A stretch of 64,000 nt of DNA from Lachnospiraceae bacterium (GCA_017436305.1 JAFSDJ010000013.1:1-64000), one strand, 5' to 3'; numbered from the stretch's first letter, positions 8,011 through 17,915 are shown. A program made the numbers and translations. The notes: generated by a model not told the origin, from the letters alone.

Positions 8011-10749
8011 ATGGCCAAAATGAAAATTTATGAGCTGGCAAAAGAAATAGATGAAAGTAACAAAGATATTCTTGCATTTTTAGCAGAAAAAGGAATTGAA
8101 GCCAAAAGTCATATGAATACAATTGATGACGATGCGGTAGAAATGGTAAAAAAAGCTTTTGCTGCAAAAAAAGAACAGCCAAAAGAGGAAGTAAAAATGG
8201 AAGAAAGAAAGACAGAAGCAAAGCCGGAAACAAAGATAGAAACGAAAGCAGAAACGAAAGCAGAAACAAAAGCAGAAGGCAAAGAGGAGCCAAAGACAGA
8301 AGCACCAAAGAAGAAAAAGAGCATTATTTTTGTCAGCAATCCTCATAACAGTAAAATGCCGGGACAAAGACCAATGGGAAATAATCAGAAACCAAAAGGA
8401 AGTCATCCTGCAAAACCTGCCCAAAAGGAGCCAAATCCTTTCAGACCGCAGGTTCCAAAGCCTGTTGTAAAGCCGGTAGTTATTGAGAGAAGTGAACCGC
8501 CTGTAAACGGAAACGAAAATAGAAAACCTGTACCAAAAAGTGAAAATCAAAGACCGGAACAGACTTCTAACAATTATCGTCATGATGGAAATCGTCAGGA
8601 TGGAAACCGCCAGTCACAGGGAATGGGACGTAACAATGGAAACAATGAAAGAAACAATAATCAGGGCTATCAGAAAAATAATGATAATCGCCGGGATGGT
8701 GCACCTAATAGAGGTGGCAATAAGCCTTATAACAATAATGAAAGAGGTAACAGACCAAATGGAGGGGAGAAAGGTAACTTTAAAAAATCTCAACCTTCAA
8801 AGCCGTTCCTTGACGCGCCAATGGCGGAGCCTGAAAAGCATAGAGACGAAGAAAAGAGAAGACAAGGTCAGGAACGTGACAAACGCAGCAAAAAAGATTT
8901 AATTTACGAAGAGGATAATACTAATATCAAGGGTAAAAACAGACCCGGAAAATTTATTAAACCCGAGAAGAAAGTGGAAGAAAAGGTGGAAGAACAGATT
9001 AAGGTAATCACTCTCCCGGAAAGCCTTACAATTAAGGAACTGGCAGATAAAATGAAAATTCAACCTTCTGCAATTGTAAAGAAACTTTTCCTTCAGGGAC
9101 AGATTGTTACTGTAAATCAGGAAATTGATTATGAAACAGCAGAAGAAATTGCAATTGAATATGAAATCATCTGCGAAAAAGAAGTAAAAGTCGATGTTAT
9201 CGAAGAACTGTTAAAAGAGGAAGAAGAAGCAGAAGAAACAATGGAAGTACGTCCACCGGTTATTTGTGTTATGGGGCATGTTGACCATGGTAAAACTTCT
9301 TTGCTGGATGCTATCCGTAAAACAAATGTAACAGACAGAGAAGCAGGTGGTATTACACAGCACATCGGTGCTTACACAGTTTCAATCAATGACCAGAAAA
9401 TCACATTTTTAGATACACCTGGACACGAAGCATTTACTTCCATGCGTATGCGTGGTGCAAATGCAACCGATATTGCAATTTTAGTAGTAGCAGCTGATGA
9501 TGGAGTTATGCCGCAGACTGTAGAAGCCATCAGCCATGCAAAGGCAGCCGGTATTGAAATTATCGTTGCAGTAAATAAAATTGACAAACCAAATGCCAAT
9601 ATTGACAGAGTAAAACAGGAGTTAGCAGAGTATGAGCTGATTCCGGAAGATTGGGGCGGTTCCACTGTATTTGCACCGGTTTCCGCAAAATCAGGAGAAG
9701 GTATTGAACAGCTTCTTGAAATGATTTTATTAACAGCAGATATTTTAGAATTAAAAGCAAATCCAAAACGTCGTGCAAGAGGTCTGGTTATTGAAGCAGA
9801 GCTTGATAAAGGAAGAGGTCCTGTTGCAACAATTTTAGTACAAAAGGGTACACTAAAGGTAGGAGATTTTGTATCAGCCGGTGCCAGCCATGGTAAGATC
9901 AGAGCCATGATTGATGATAAAGGTAGAAGGGTAAAAGAAGCAGGTCCATCTACTCCGGTAGAAATCTTAGGTTTATCCGATGTGCCTGGAGCAGGAGAAA
10001 TCTTTATTGCTCATGAAAATGACAAAACAGCAAAGAGCTTTGCAGAAACCTTTGTTGCACAGAATAAAGAAAAGAAACTGGAAGAAACAAAATCCAAAAT
10101 GTCTCTGGATGATTTATTTACCCAGATTCAGACAGGTAATTTGAAAGAATTGAATTTAATTATCAAAGCAGATGTTCAAGGTAGTGTGGAAGCTGTAAAA
10201 CAAAGTCTTACAAAGCTTTCTAATGAAGAAGTAGTAGTAAAATGTATCCATGGTGGTGTTGGTGCTATTAATGAATCTGATGTTATGTTGGCAAGCACCT
10301 CCAACGCGATTATTATCGGCTTTAACGTAAGAGTGGATGCAACTGCCAAGGCAACTGCTGAACGCGAAGGGGTAGATGTACGTCTTTATAAGGTAATTTA
10401 TCAGGCCATTGAAGATGTAGAAGCAGCTATGAAGGGTATGTTAGACCCAGTCTTCGAAGAACAGGTAATCGGCCATGCAGAAGTACGTCAGATTTTCAAA
10501 GCAAGTGCCGTAGGTAACATTGCAGGTTCTTATGTATTAGACGGACGATTTGAAAGAAATTGTAAGGTTCGTATTTCCAGAGAAGGAGAGCAGATTTTCG
10601 AAGGCCAGTTAGCATCCTTAAAGAGATTTAAAGATGACGTAAAAGAAGTAAAAGCCGGCTTTGAATGTGGTCTTGTATTTGAAGGCTTTGACAGTATGCA
10701 GGAGCTTGATATTGTAGAGGCTTACATTATGGTAGAGGTACCCCGCTAG
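8011..10749 (+). CDS. infB: translation initiation factor IF-2
   Basis: A 912-residue IF-2, the GTPase that places initiator tRNA on the 30S subunit and promotes subunit joining. A small IF2_N domain at the front ([20 protein letters not shown]) is followed by about 250 low-complexity residues. The first part is a Lys/Glu repeat built on KAET units (about residues 70-95). The next is an Asn/Arg/Gly-rich tract (about 185-255). A second IF2_N domain precedes the G domain, with GHVDHGKT near 423-430, DTPGHE and NKID. Domains II, III and the C-terminal initiator-tRNA-binding domain complete it. SD GGAGG lies 8 nt before the ATG. Central gene of the operon. Confidence 0.97.
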   Translation: MAKMKIYELAKEIDESNKDILAFLAEKGIEAKSHMNTIDDDAVEMVKKAFAAKKEQPKEEVKMEERKTEAKPETKIETKAETKAETKAEGKEEPKTEAPKKKKSIIFVSNPHNSKMPGQRPMGNNQKPKGSHPAKPAQKEPNPFRPQVPKPVVKPVVIERSEPPVNGNENRKPVPKSENQRPEQTSNNYRHDGNRQDGNRQSQGMGRNNGNNERNNNQGYQKNNDNRRDGAPNRGGNKPYNNNERGNRPNGGEKGNFKKSQPSKPFLDAPMAEPEKHRDEEKRRQGQERDKRSKKDLIYEEDNTNIKGKNRPGKFIKPEKKVEEKVEEQIKVITLPESLTIKELADKMKIQPSAIVKKLFLQGQIVTVNQEIDYETAEEIAIEYEIICEKEVKVDVIEELLKEEEEAEETMEVRPPVICVMGHVDHGKTSLLDAIRKTNVTDREAGGITQHIGAYTVSINDQKITFLDTPGHEAFTSMRMRGANATDIAILVVAADDGVMPQTVEAISHAKAAGIEIIVAVNKIDKPNANIDRVKQELAEYELIPEDWGGSTVFAPVSAKSGEGIEQLLEMILLTADILELKANPKRRARGLVIEAELDKGRGPVATILVQKGTLKVGDFVSAGASHGKIRAMIDDKGRRVKEAGPSTPVEILGLSDVPGAGEIFIAHENDKTAKSFAETFVAQNKEKKLEETKSKMSLDDLFTQIQTGNLKELNLIIKADVQGSVEAVKQSLTKLSNEEVVVKCIHGGVGAINESDVMLASTSNAIIIGFNVRVDATAKATAEREGVDVRLYKVIYQAIEDVEAAMKGMLDPVFEEQVIGHAEVRQIFKASAVGNIAGSYVLDGRFERNCKVRISREGEQIFEGQLASLKRFKDDVKEVKAGFECGLVFEGFDSMQELDIVEAYIMVEVPR

Positions 10750-10757
10750 GAGGTAAT

Positions 10758-11117
10758 ATGAGAAAAAATAGTTTAAAAAATACCCGTGTAAACGGAGAAG
10801 TTCAAAAAGTATTGGCAGACGTGATACGAGGCGAAATTAAGGACCCTCGTATCAGCCTACTGACTTCTGTAGTAGCAGTAGAAGTTTCGCCGGATTTAAA
10901 AACCTGTAAAGCATGGATTTCCGTACTTGGTGACGAAGAAGCCCAGAAAAATACACTTGCAGGCTTAAAAAGCGCAGAAGGTTTTATTAAAAACAAAATT
11001 GCAAAGACAATTAATTTAAGAAACACACCGGAAATTACATTTATTATGGATCAGTCCATTGCATACGGTGTTTCCATGTCAAAGATGATTGATGATGTAA
11101 CAAAGAAAGAGTCGTAA
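10758..11117 (+). CDS. rbfA: ribosome-binding factor A
   Basis: A 119-residue RbfA, a KH-fold protein that binds the 16S rRNA neck helix region during 30S maturation. Family features are KVLADVIRGEIKDPRI near the N-terminus, the VAVEVSPDLKTCKAWISVLG strand region and RNTPEITFIMDQSI. Its AGGAGGT ribosome binding site overlaps the infB stop codon, so expression is tightly coupled to IF-2. Full length for the family. Confidence 0.96.
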   Translation: MRKNSLKNTRVNGEVQKVLADVIRGEIKDPRISLLTSVVAVEVSPDLKTCKAWISVLGDEEAQKNTLAGLKSAEGFIKNKIAKTINLRNTPEITFIMDQSIAYGVSMSKMIDDVTKKES

Positions 11118-11168
11118 TCCCAAAGCTTTTACCAGTTTGGTAGAAACAGGGGAAAGGGAAGTGAAAGC

Positions 11169-12128
11169 ATGATTAATATTTTAAATGAGTGTAAGGATGC
11201 AAAAACAATTGGAATTAGTGGTCATGTCCGTCCGGACGGAGATTGCGTTGGAAGTGTCAGTGCCTTATATCAGTTTTTGAAAAAGTCCTTAAAAAACACC
11301 GAAATAGAAGTGCTTCTGGAAGAACCTTCCGGGGTATTTTCTGATGTGCCGGCTTATGAGCTTATGACCGGAAGTTATGACAAGCAGACAGAGTTTGACG
11401 TTTTTATTATTTTAGACAGCGTTATGGACCGGATTGGCTTTGCAGAAGAATATGCAAAAAAGGCAAAGAAAACCATTAATATTGATCATCATATTAGCAA
11501 TGAAGGAATTGATTGTGATGTAAATTATATCGTTCCTACGGCCAGCTCCTGCGCAGAACTGGTTTATGAAGTCATTGGAGAAGAAAATTTAGATGAACAG
11601 ATTGCCAAAAGCATTTATATTGGTATCATTCATGATTGCGGAGTATTTCAGTATTCCAATACTTCTCCAAAAACACTTCGCATTGCAGCAAACCTTTTAG
11701 AATATGGCTTTGATTTCCCAAAATTGATTGATGAGACCTTTTATGAAAAAACCTATGTTCAAAATCAGATTTTAGGAAGGGCATTATTAGAAAGTATCCT
11801 ATTCATGGACGGTAAATGCATTGCCAGCATGATAGACAGAAAGCTTATGGAATTTTATAATGCCACTTCTAAGGATTTTGACGGAATTGTAAACCAGTTG
11901 CGTATCGTAAAAGGGGTAGAATGTGCCATTTTTATGTACGAAATAGGCACCTTGGAATACAAAATCAGTCTCCGTTCCTGCGGTGCGGTAGACGTAGCTA
12001 AGGTAGCTTCCTACTTTGGTGGTGGCGGTCACGTAAGAGCAGCCGGCTGTACCATGTGCGGTACCTACTATGATGTGCTAAATAATCTTTCTAAGGAAAT
12101 TGCAAAGCAATTTCCAAACATGGATTGA
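11169..12128 (+). CDS. nrnA: DHH-family bifunctional oligoribonuclease/PAP phosphatase NrnA
   Basis: A 319-residue DHH/DHHA1 phosphoesterase. HVRPDGDCVGS near residue 20, an acidic motif (IILDSV) near 80, NIDHHIS near 105-111 and the DHHA1 motif GGGGHVRAAGC near 281-290 give the metal-binding core. NrnA-type enzymes degrade short RNA oligonucleotides to mononucleotides and dephosphorylate pAp. Its position between rbfA and truB is typical for Firmicutes. Substrate preference cannot be read from sequence alone; related DHH proteins act on c-di-AMP or pApA. Confidence 0.88.
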   Translation: MINILNECKDAKTIGISGHVRPDGDCVGSVSALYQFLKKSLKNTEIEVLLEEPSGVFSDVPAYELMTGSYDKQTEFDVFIILDSVMDRIGFAEEYAKKAKKTINIDHHISNEGIDCDVNYIVPTASSCAELVYEVIGEENLDEQIAKSIYIGIIHDCGVFQYSNTSPKTLRIAANLLEYGFDFPKLIDETFYEKTYVQNQILGRALLESILFMDGKCIASMIDRKLMEFYNATSKDFDGIVNQLRIVKGVECAIFMYEIGTLEYKISLRSCGAVDVAKVASYFGGGGHVRAAGCTMCGTYYDVLNNLSKEIAKQFPNMD

Positions 12129-12245
12129 TTGACACAATTCTTTATAAAAAGGCTTATTGAAATGTGCGGCATAACAGGTCACTTACCGGATAATATATCC
12201 GAACAGACTCACAACCTACAATTTCACAAAAAAGGAGAAAACACC

Positions 12246-13172
12246 ATGATAAATGGGGTTATCAATGTATATAAGGAAAAAGGTTACACCTCCCATGATG
12301 TAGTAGCCAAACTAAGAGGTATTTTAAAACAGAAAAAAATAGGGCACACAGGCACTCTGGACCCGGATGCGGTTGGAGTGCTTCCTGTTTGTCTTGGAAA
12401 TGCCACAAAGCTGTGCGATATGCTTACAGATCAGAACAAAGAATATATTGCAGAACTTTTGCTGGGGTATGAAACAGATACCCAGGACATGACAGGAACT
12501 ATATTAAGGCAGTTTGATGTTTCTGTATCAGAGGAACAGGTTCGGGAAGCTATTTTATCTTTTGTAGGAAAGTCTGAGCAGATACCACCTATGTATTCTG
12601 CCCTAAAGGTCAATGGAAAAAAACTTTATGAGCTGGCAAGAGCAGGCATTGAAGTGGAAAGAAAAGCAAGACCCATTGAAATTACGGAAATCGAAATAGA
12701 AGAAATGAATCTGCCTCTTGTGAGAATGCGGGTTGTCTGTTCAAAAGGTACTTACATTAGAACTCTATGTCATGATATCGGAACAAAACTGGGATGTGGC
12801 GGTGCCATGGAAAGTCTGAAGCGAAGCCGCGTTGGACAGTTTAAAGTGCAGGATGCTTTTACACTGTCACAAATAGAAAACTTCAGAGATGAAGGAACGG
12901 TTCTTGAAAAAATTGTAAAGGTAGATGAGGTGTTTTCAGAATATCCGTCCTGTAAGATAAAAAATCAATGGAAAAAGCTTCTTGAAAACGGAAATGCTTT
13001 TTATAATGAGCAAATAGCTGAGAGTTTCGATTCGGAAGGAAATCCTGTGTCAGTTTGCGGGCAGTTGCAGTTAAAGGTGTATGATGAAGACGGAAGGTTT
13101 TATGGAATTTACGGATTTTCAAACGAAAAGAACCGGTTTGAACCGGTAAAAATGTTTCTGGAAAAAGAGTAG
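12246..13172 (+). CDS. truB: tRNA pseudouridine(55) synthase TruB
   Basis: A 308-residue TruB that converts uridine 55 to pseudouridine in the T-loop of tRNAs. The opening GVINVYKEKGYTSHDVVAKL and the catalytic motif GTLDPDAVGVLP (Asp39) are clear, and RMRVVCSKGTYIRTLCHDIG is the conserved second half of the active site. The frame is open upstream to 12129, but AAGGAG 8 nt before the ATG at 12246 and alignment with the family start favour 12246. The 117-nt gap after nrnA holds a small perfect hairpin (CGGATA / TATCCG, 12187-12201). Confidence 0.95.
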   Translation: MINGVINVYKEKGYTSHDVVAKLRGILKQKKIGHTGTLDPDAVGVLPVCLGNATKLCDMLTDQNKEYIAELLLGYETDTQDMTGTILRQFDVSVSEEQVREAILSFVGKSEQIPPMYSALKVNGKKLYELARAGIEVERKARPIEITEIEIEEMNLPLVRMRVVCSKGTYIRTLCHDIGTKLGCGGAMESLKRSRVGQFKVQDAFTLSQIENFRDEGTVLEKIVKVDEVFSEYPSCKIKNQWKKLLENGNAFYNEQIAESFDSEGNPVSVCGQLQLKVYDEDGRFYGIYGFSNEKNRFEPVKMFLEKE

Positions 13173-13183
13173 AGATAGAAATT

Positions 13184-14110
13184 ATGAAGATAATCAAAGA
13201 TACTACCCAATTTAATATAGAAGAAAAAACAGCAGTAGCAATTGGAAAATTTGACGGTGTTCATTTAGGACACCGTAAGTTGCTTGAAAATATTGTACAG
13301 GCAAAGAAAAGTGGATTAAAGGCTGCTGTTTTTACATTTACTCCCTCACCCGGAGCTTTTTTTTCGGGAAGTCCAATACAGGAAATTACTACAAAGGAAG
13401 AAAAGCGGACGATTTTTGAAAAAATAGGTGTGGATTATTTAGTGGAATATCCTTTCGGAAAGGAAGCAGCCGGAATATTGCCGGAGGATTTTGTAAAAGA
13501 CATTCTTCTTAAAAAAATGTCAGCAAAAGTAGTTGTGGCAGGAGAAGATTTATCCTTTGGTTATAAGGGTATGGGAAACGCAGCACTTCTTGAAAAAATC
13601 AGTGGTGAAGAAGGTTTTGCGACGAAAATAATTCCAAAAATCTGTTATGAGGATAAAGTAATCAGTTCCACTTACGTAAGGGATATAATTAAAGAAGGGA
13701 ATATGGAGCTTGTAAGTACGCTTATGGGTGAGCCGTACTTTATAGAAGGATTGGTTAAAACCGGCAATCAGATTGGAAGAACAATTGGGATGCCTACAGT
13801 AAACCTGATTCCCCATAAAGACAAGCTTCTCCCACCAAAGGGAGTATATTTTTCCACTGTGGAATTTGCAGGGATTACTTATAAAGGGGTAACTAATATT
13901 GGGAAAAAGCCCACTGTTTCAGACGATAATCCTATAGGTGTGGAAACCTATATATATGATTTTTCAAAAATGATTTACGGAGAATCCATCAGAGTAAATC
14001 TATATCATTTCAAAAGACCGGAGCAGAAATTCTCCAATCTGGAGGAACTTAAGAAAGCAATTGCAGAAAATATTGCCCAAGGGGAAGAATATTTTAGAAA
14101 AAAATGGTAA
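13184..14110 (+). CDS. ribF: bifunctional riboflavin kinase / FAD synthetase
   Basis: A 308-residue RibF that phosphorylates riboflavin to FMN and adenylates FMN to FAD. The N-terminal nucleotidyltransferase domain has IGKFDGVHLGHRKLL near residue 20 and SSTYVRD near 160. The C-terminal riboflavin kinase barrel has GRTIGMPTVNL near 200, VTNIGKKPTV and VETYIYDF. It starts 11 nt after truB and ends the operon, a common arrangement in Firmicutes. Confidence 0.95.
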   Translation: MKIIKDTTQFNIEEKTAVAIGKFDGVHLGHRKLLENIVQAKKSGLKAAVFTFTPSPGAFFSGSPIQEITTKEEKRTIFEKIGVDYLVEYPFGKEAAGILPEDFVKDILLKKMSAKVVVAGEDLSFGYKGMGNAALLEKISGEEGFATKIIPKICYEDKVISSTYVRDIIKEGNMELVSTLMGEPYFIEGLVKTGNQIGRTIGMPTVNLIPHKDKLLPPKGVYFSTVEFAGITYKGVTNIGKKPTVSDDNPIGVETYIYDFSKMIYGESIRVNLYHFKRPEQKFSNLEELKKAIAENIAQGEEYFRKKW

Positions 14111-14145
14111 AAAGTGACGAATTATATTGAATTTGGAAAAATCCC

Positions 14146-14174
14146 TTGTAACTTTGTCTTATTTCACTTAGAAT
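14146..14174 (+). promoter_or_regulatory. putative promoter of the Na/Pi cotransporter gene
   Basis: TTGTAA, 17-nt spacer, TAGAAT, about 42 nt before the ATG at 14216. No terminator is visible after ribF, so read-through is also possible. Confidence 0.45.
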
Positions 14175-14215
14175 ATGTAGTGTATGTAAAAATTTTGTAA
14201 AGGATGGGTAAAATA

Positions 14216-15856
14216 ATGGATTTTTCCGTATTACTTTCAATGGCAGGCGGACTTGGGCTATTTCTTTATGGTATGCAGCTTATGAGTGAAGGAATTGAAA
14301 AAGCTGCCGGTGCCAAGCTTAGAAGTATTTTGGAGTTTTTTACAAACAATAAGTTTACCGGAATGATAGTAGGTATTGTATTTACTGCTATTGTACAATC
14401 TTCATCAGCCTGTACGGTTATGGTAGTCAGTTTTGTAAATTCAGGACTTATGAATCTATATCAGGCGGCAGGGGTTATCTTTGGTGCTAATATTGGTACT
14501 ACTGTAACATCCCAGCTTGTTTCTTTTAATTTATCAGAATATGCTCCTATTTTTCTTTTAACAGGAGTATTATTAGTTTTATTCAGTAAAAATCAAAAAA
14601 TTGTTAAATTTGCAGAAATTGTTGTTGGGTTTGGTGTATTGTTTATGGGATTAAGTGGTATGAGCAATGCTATGAGTGGTTTAAGAGATGACCCGGCAGT
14701 GGTAGAAATCTTAAGCAATTTAAACAGTCCGTTTATGGGACTTTTAACGGGAACGGTAATTACGGCTATTATCCAAAGCTCTTCTGTAACAGTCAGCATT
14801 GTACTTTTAATGTGCCAGCAGGGGTTATTACCTTTGGAGATTTGTCTTTTCATTATTTTAGGATGTAATATTGGTTCCTGTGGTTCAGCATTAATCGCTT
14901 CTTTAGCAGGAAAAAAAGATGCAAAAAGAGCTGCATTTATTCACTTTTTGTTTAATGTAATCGGCTCTGCTATTATGTTTGCTATTTTCAAATTAAGCCT
15001 TGATTATATTGTGCAGTTTTTATATTCTATTTCAGGGGATAATTTAGGCAGATGTGTTGCAAATGCACATACTCTGATTAAAATATGTCAGGTAATTATG
15101 TTGTTCCCGTTCTCAAGCTGGATTGTAAAACTTACCTATAAGATTATTCCGGGTGAAGATGCAAAGGTTGGTTACAGAGAAAACTTCCAGTTAAAATATA
15201 TTGGAGACAAAACATTATTTAATCCTGCAACAGCAGTGGTAGATGCTATTAAAGAATTAGAGCGTATGGCATCTTTGGCCAGTGAAAATTTAAATCGTGC
15301 CATGAATGCACTTATTACTTTAGATGAGGAAGATATTGAAGAAGTATATAAGGTGGAACAGAATATTAATTTCTTAAATAAATCTATTACAGATTATTTA
15401 GTGAAAATTAATCAGAGTACTCTTCCAATCGAAGATTTGAAAAGCATTGGTGCCTTATTTCATGTAGCAAATGACATTGAACGGATTGGAGACCATGCGG
15501 AAAACGTGGCCGATTGTGCAAAAAGAAGGCAGGAAATGGGTGTTACTTTTAGTAAGGAAGCCCAGAAGGAAATGGGGGACATGCTAAATATGGTTAATAC
15601 CATTGTGCAGTTCTCGGTAGAAATGTTTAACAAAAATAGCGAGGAACATCTTCATGACATATTGCAGCTGGAAGAAGCAGTAGATGAAAAGGAGAGAGAA
15701 TTGCAGCAGCTTCATGTAGAAAGACTTACCAGGCAAGAATGCACACCGGAAGCAGGTATGCTGTTTTCAGATGTAATTTCCGGTCTGGAGAGGGTTTCTG
15801 ATCATGCAACCAATATCGCTTTTTGTATTTTAAATGAAGACCCGGAAGAGGTATAA
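14216..15856 (+). CDS. Na/Pi cotransporter family protein (NptA-like) with PhoU domain
   Basis: About 546 residues. The N-terminal half is a polytopic membrane domain with two inverted Na/Pi-cotransporter repeats, each with the signature QSSS (IVQSSSACTVM near residue 60 and IIQSSSVTVSIV near 185) plus GANIGT and GCNIGS. The C-terminal 200 residues are helical and PhoU-like, with ERIGDHAENVADC and ERVSDHATNIAFC. It is predicted to import phosphate with sodium, the PhoU part probably tuning activity. An ATG at 14204 overlaps the SD, so 14216 is the better start. It stands alone between two promoters. Confidence 0.88.
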   Translation: MDFSVLLSMAGGLGLFLYGMQLMSEGIEKAAGAKLRSILEFFTNNKFTGMIVGIVFTAIVQSSSACTVMVVSFVNSGLMNLYQAAGVIFGANIGTTVTSQLVSFNLSEYAPIFLLTGVLLVLFSKNQKIVKFAEIVVGFGVLFMGLSGMSNAMSGLRDDPAVVEILSNLNSPFMGLLTGTVITAIIQSSSVTVSIVLLMCQQGLLPLEICLFIILGCNIGSCGSALIASLAGKKDAKRAAFIHFLFNVIGSAIMFAIFKLSLDYIVQFLYSISGDNLGRCVANAHTLIKICQVIMLFPFSSWIVKLTYKIIPGEDAKVGYRENFQLKYIGDKTLFNPATAVVDAIKELERMASLASENLNRAMNALITLDEEDIEEVYKVEQNINFLNKSITDYLVKINQSTLPIEDLKSIGALFHVANDIERIGDHAENVADCAKRRQEMGVTFSKEAQKEMGDMLNMVNTIVQFSVEMFNKNSEEHLHDILQLEEAVDEKERELQQLHVERLTRQECTPEAGMLFSDVISGLERVSDHATNIAFCILNEDPEEV

Positions 15857-15871
15857 GTTCTATGATATATG

Positions 15872-15919
15872 ACAGCAAGTGGCAGGCCAATGTTCAAACA
15901 GTAGCCTAACGCTTGCTGT
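15872..15919. repeat. imperfect 16-bp inverted repeat after the cotransporter gene
   Basis: ACAGCAAGTGGCAGGC faces GCCTAACGCTTGCTGT across 16 nt; 8 outer and 4 inner positions pair perfectly, with weaker pairing in between. It lies just after the stop at 15856 and may stabilise or terminate the transcript, although no T run follows. Confidence 0.45.
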
Positions 15920-15985
15920 TAAGTTATGTAATGGCGCGGGTTGAATTGTTGTTACTTTAAATTTTTTTTATACAATATGTGGTAG

Positions 15986-16014
15986 TTGACAAATATGTAG
16001 CAAATTGTTATAAT
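15986..16014 (+). promoter_or_regulatory. consensus sigma-A promoter of the NlpC/P60 gene
   Basis: A perfect TTGACA, 17-nt spacer and perfect TATAAT, 90 nt upstream of the start codon. This is the strongest promoter match in the window and predicts high expression unless repressed. The 15857-16103 gap otherwise holds only the hairpin. Confidence 0.85.
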
Positions 16015-16103
16015 TGCTGTAACATTTGTAACAATTATGTAATAAATGTTAGGAAATAAGTAACAGAAACCTAGAAAGAAGTTTATTAGTAAAAGGACAA
16101 ATC

Positions 16104-17264
16104 ATGAAATTTAGAGTAATTAGAAATTTATTAATATGTGTTACAGCAGCTACATTAGTTTTTGAGTCCAATGTAAATGCAAGTATTCTTCCTACGATTG
16201 GAGCAACATCCAACGGAATTGCTACAGTGGAAGGCAATCAGAATGGAGATAGTACTGCAGAGTTTACAAGCCCATTTGAAGGCTTGCCGGAGATTAATGT
16301 ATCAGAAGAGTCAGATGTAGAGGTTGTTACTTCTGCGGGAGCAAGCGATTTTGTTGGTTCTATTGAAATTGCACCGGAAGATATGGATGTACAGGATGAC
16401 TCAGAAGAAGATGCAGCAGGCGGTACTTTTGGTTATACAAATCTTGGTATTGCCAATGTGGAGGATCATTTAAATGTACGTGCCACAGCAGATGATAATA
16501 GTAAGATTGTAGGTAAAATGGGAAACAACACTGCCTGTGAGATTTTAGGATTTGAAGGCAATAAAGTCCATATTACATCCGGTAGTGTGGAAGGATATGT
16601 TAGCACAGATTATCTGCTTATGGGAAGCAGTGCCGTAGAAAGGGCAAACAGCGTTATTAAAAATCTGGCAACTGTAAAGGCGGATGGATTGAAATTGAGA
16701 GAAGCGCCTTCTACAGATGCAGCAGTGGTTGGTATGGTAGCATATGGAGAAGAATTGGAAGTTCTTTCTGAAACAGAGGGCTGGGTACAGGTTTCTTATG
16801 ATGGTACTCCGGTTTATGTATCGGCAGACTATGTTTCCGTAGATGAAAAGTTAAAAACTGCTCTTAATATGTCAGAGTTTTTATATGGTGAAGGTGTATC
16901 CGATGTTCGAATTGACCTTTGCGAATATGCAAAACAGTTTATTGGTAACCCTTATGTATGGGGTGGTGTCAGTCTGACAAAGGGTGCGGACTGTTCCGGA
17001 TTTGTATTAAGTGTTTATGCAAAATACGGTATCAGCCTTCCACATTCCTCAAGAGCACAGGCAAATATGGGTACATCCATTAATATGTCTGAGGCAAAGC
17101 CGGGGGATCTGGTATTTTATGCAAAAGGTGGAAGAATCAATCACGTAGCCATTTATATCGGTGGTGGACAAGTTTGCCACGCAAGTAGTCCAAAGACAGG
17201 AATTCGTGTTTCCAGTGCTTATTATAGAACTCCTGTGAAAGTTGTTCGTTTGCTACAGGACTAA
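16104..17264 (+). CDS. secreted SH3b-SH3b-NlpC/P60 peptidoglycan endopeptidase
   Basis: A 386-residue exported cell-wall hydrolase. A short signal peptide (MKFRVIRNLLICVTAATLVF, cleavage near residue 27) is followed by an acidic low-complexity linker. Two bacterial SH3 domains follow (about 110-170 and 185-245), each starting with an LNVR/LKLREAP-type strand. The C-terminal NlpC/P60 domain has the catalytic Cys297 in GADCSGF, His347 in NHVAIYIGG and a third polar residue in VCHASS. Such enzymes cut the D-Glu to diamino-acid bond of stem peptides, with the SH3 domains binding wall. Monocistronic, with a consensus promoter and a terminator. Confidence 0.93.
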   Translation: MKFRVIRNLLICVTAATLVFESNVNASILPTIGATSNGIATVEGNQNGDSTAEFTSPFEGLPEINVSEESDVEVVTSAGASDFVGSIEIAPEDMDVQDDSEEDAAGGTFGYTNLGIANVEDHLNVRATADDNSKIVGKMGNNTACEILGFEGNKVHITSGSVEGYVSTDYLLMGSSAVERANSVIKNLATVKADGLKLREAPSTDAAVVGMVAYGEELEVLSETEGWVQVSYDGTPVYVSADYVSVDEKLKTALNMSEFLYGEGVSDVRIDLCEYAKQFIGNPYVWGGVSLTKGADCSGFVLSVYAKYGISLPHSSRAQANMGTSINMSEAKPGDLVFYAKGGRINHVAIYIGGGQVCHASSPKTGIRVSSAYYRTPVKVVRLLQD

Positions 17265-17291
17265 GAACAGATAGACAAGGAACGCCTAATA

Positions 17292-17361
17292 ATAAAACAG
17301 AAGGTTTTTTAAGCACCTACAGCACCCGCTGAGAAGGTGTGTGAAAAGCCTTCTGTTTTAT
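17292..17361. terminator. terminator after the NlpC/P60 gene, possibly bidirectional
   Basis: A 13-bp inverted repeat (ATAAAACAGAAGG / CCTTCTGTTTTAT) with T runs on both strands. It encloses about 44 nt that contain a second small stem (CACCT / AGGTG). Confidence 0.7.
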
Positions 17362-17412
17362 CATTTGACGGTGTATATAGACGGTACACTTAGTAAAAAA
17401 ATAATTTGGTGG

Positions 17413-17441
17413 TTTACACAATAAGCAAAATATGTTATACT
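17413..17441 (+). promoter_or_regulatory. rpsO: putative sigma-A promoter of rpsO
   Basis: TTTACA, 17-nt spacer, TATACT; the leader from here to the rpsO ATG is about 80 nt. Confidence 0.65.
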
Positions 17442-17457
17442 TTCAAAGTATGAATTT

Positions 17458-17520
17458 AGCCTCTGACTCAGAAACGGGAGTCTCCAACCCATTCTTAGCA
17501 GATGGCGGTTAAAAGAAAAG
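17458..17520 (+). promoter_or_regulatory. candidate structured leader of rpsO
   Basis: The leader can form a 5-bp hairpin GACTC (17465-17469) / GAGTC (17478-17482), then a weaker CCAT / ATGG pairing just before the ribosome binding site. In several bacteria S15 represses its own mRNA by binding a leader structure. That this is such a site is inferred from position only; the pairing is modest. Confidence 0.3.
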
Positions 17521-17530
17521 GAGAAAAGAA

Positions 17531-17797
17531 ATGATTTCTAAAGAAAAGAAAACAGCAATTATTAACGAGTATGCAAGAACAGCAGGCGATACTGGTTCAC
17601 CAGAAGTACAAATCGCAGTATTAACAGCAAGAATCAATGAGTTAACAGAGCACTTAAAAGTTAACCAGAAAGATCATCATTCAAGAAGAGGCCTTCTTAA
17701 AATGGTAGGTAAGAGACGTGGTTTACTTGACTACTTAAAGAAAACTGATATTGAAAGATACCGTTCTTTAATTGAAAGACTTGGAATCAGAAAATAA
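17531..17797 (+). CDS. rpsO: 30S ribosomal protein S15
   Basis: An 88-residue S15, a primary 16S rRNA-binding protein of the central domain. Signature segments [36 protein letters not shown] and the C-terminal [13 protein letters not shown] are intact. SD AAAGGAG lies before the ATG. A terminator separates it from pnp, but the rpsO-pnp neighbourhood is conserved across bacteria. Confidence 0.98.
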   Translation: MISKEKKTAIINEYARTAGDTGSPEVQIAVLTARINELTEHLKVNQKDHHSRRGLLKMVGKRRGLLDYLKKTDIERYRSLIERLGIRK

Positions 17798-17887
17798 TTC
17801 CGGCATATAAAAAGATTGCTTTTTATTGTGTAGAGTTATAACTGACAGGTTCAATTGAAAATGCAGTCCGGTACAATGATGTAAATG

Positions 17888-17915
17888 AGGCGGATAGAGA
17901 TATCCGCCTTTATTA
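17888..17915 (+). terminator. terminator between rpsO and pnp
   Basis: A 9-bp perfect stem (AGGCGGATA / TATCCGCCT) with a 4-nt loop, followed by a T-rich tail. Confidence 0.75.

Noticed and set aside
8080..8583. 167-residue minus-strand frame rich in Phe, Cys and Leu
   Set aside because: Antisense of the Lys/Glu and Asn/Arg repeats of IF-2; its repetitive look comes entirely from infB.
9372..9908. 178-residue minus-strand open frame inside infB
   Set aside because: Antisense shadow of the conserved IF-2 G domain; composition follows the codon pattern of infB.
12129..12134. Perfect TTGACA just after nrnA, considered as a truB promoter
   Set aside because: No acceptable -10 lies 16-18 nt downstream, and truB is probably read through from the operon.
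12129..12245. N-terminal extension of TruB
   Set aside because: Not similar to TruB and no SD; a strong SD precedes the ATG at 12246.
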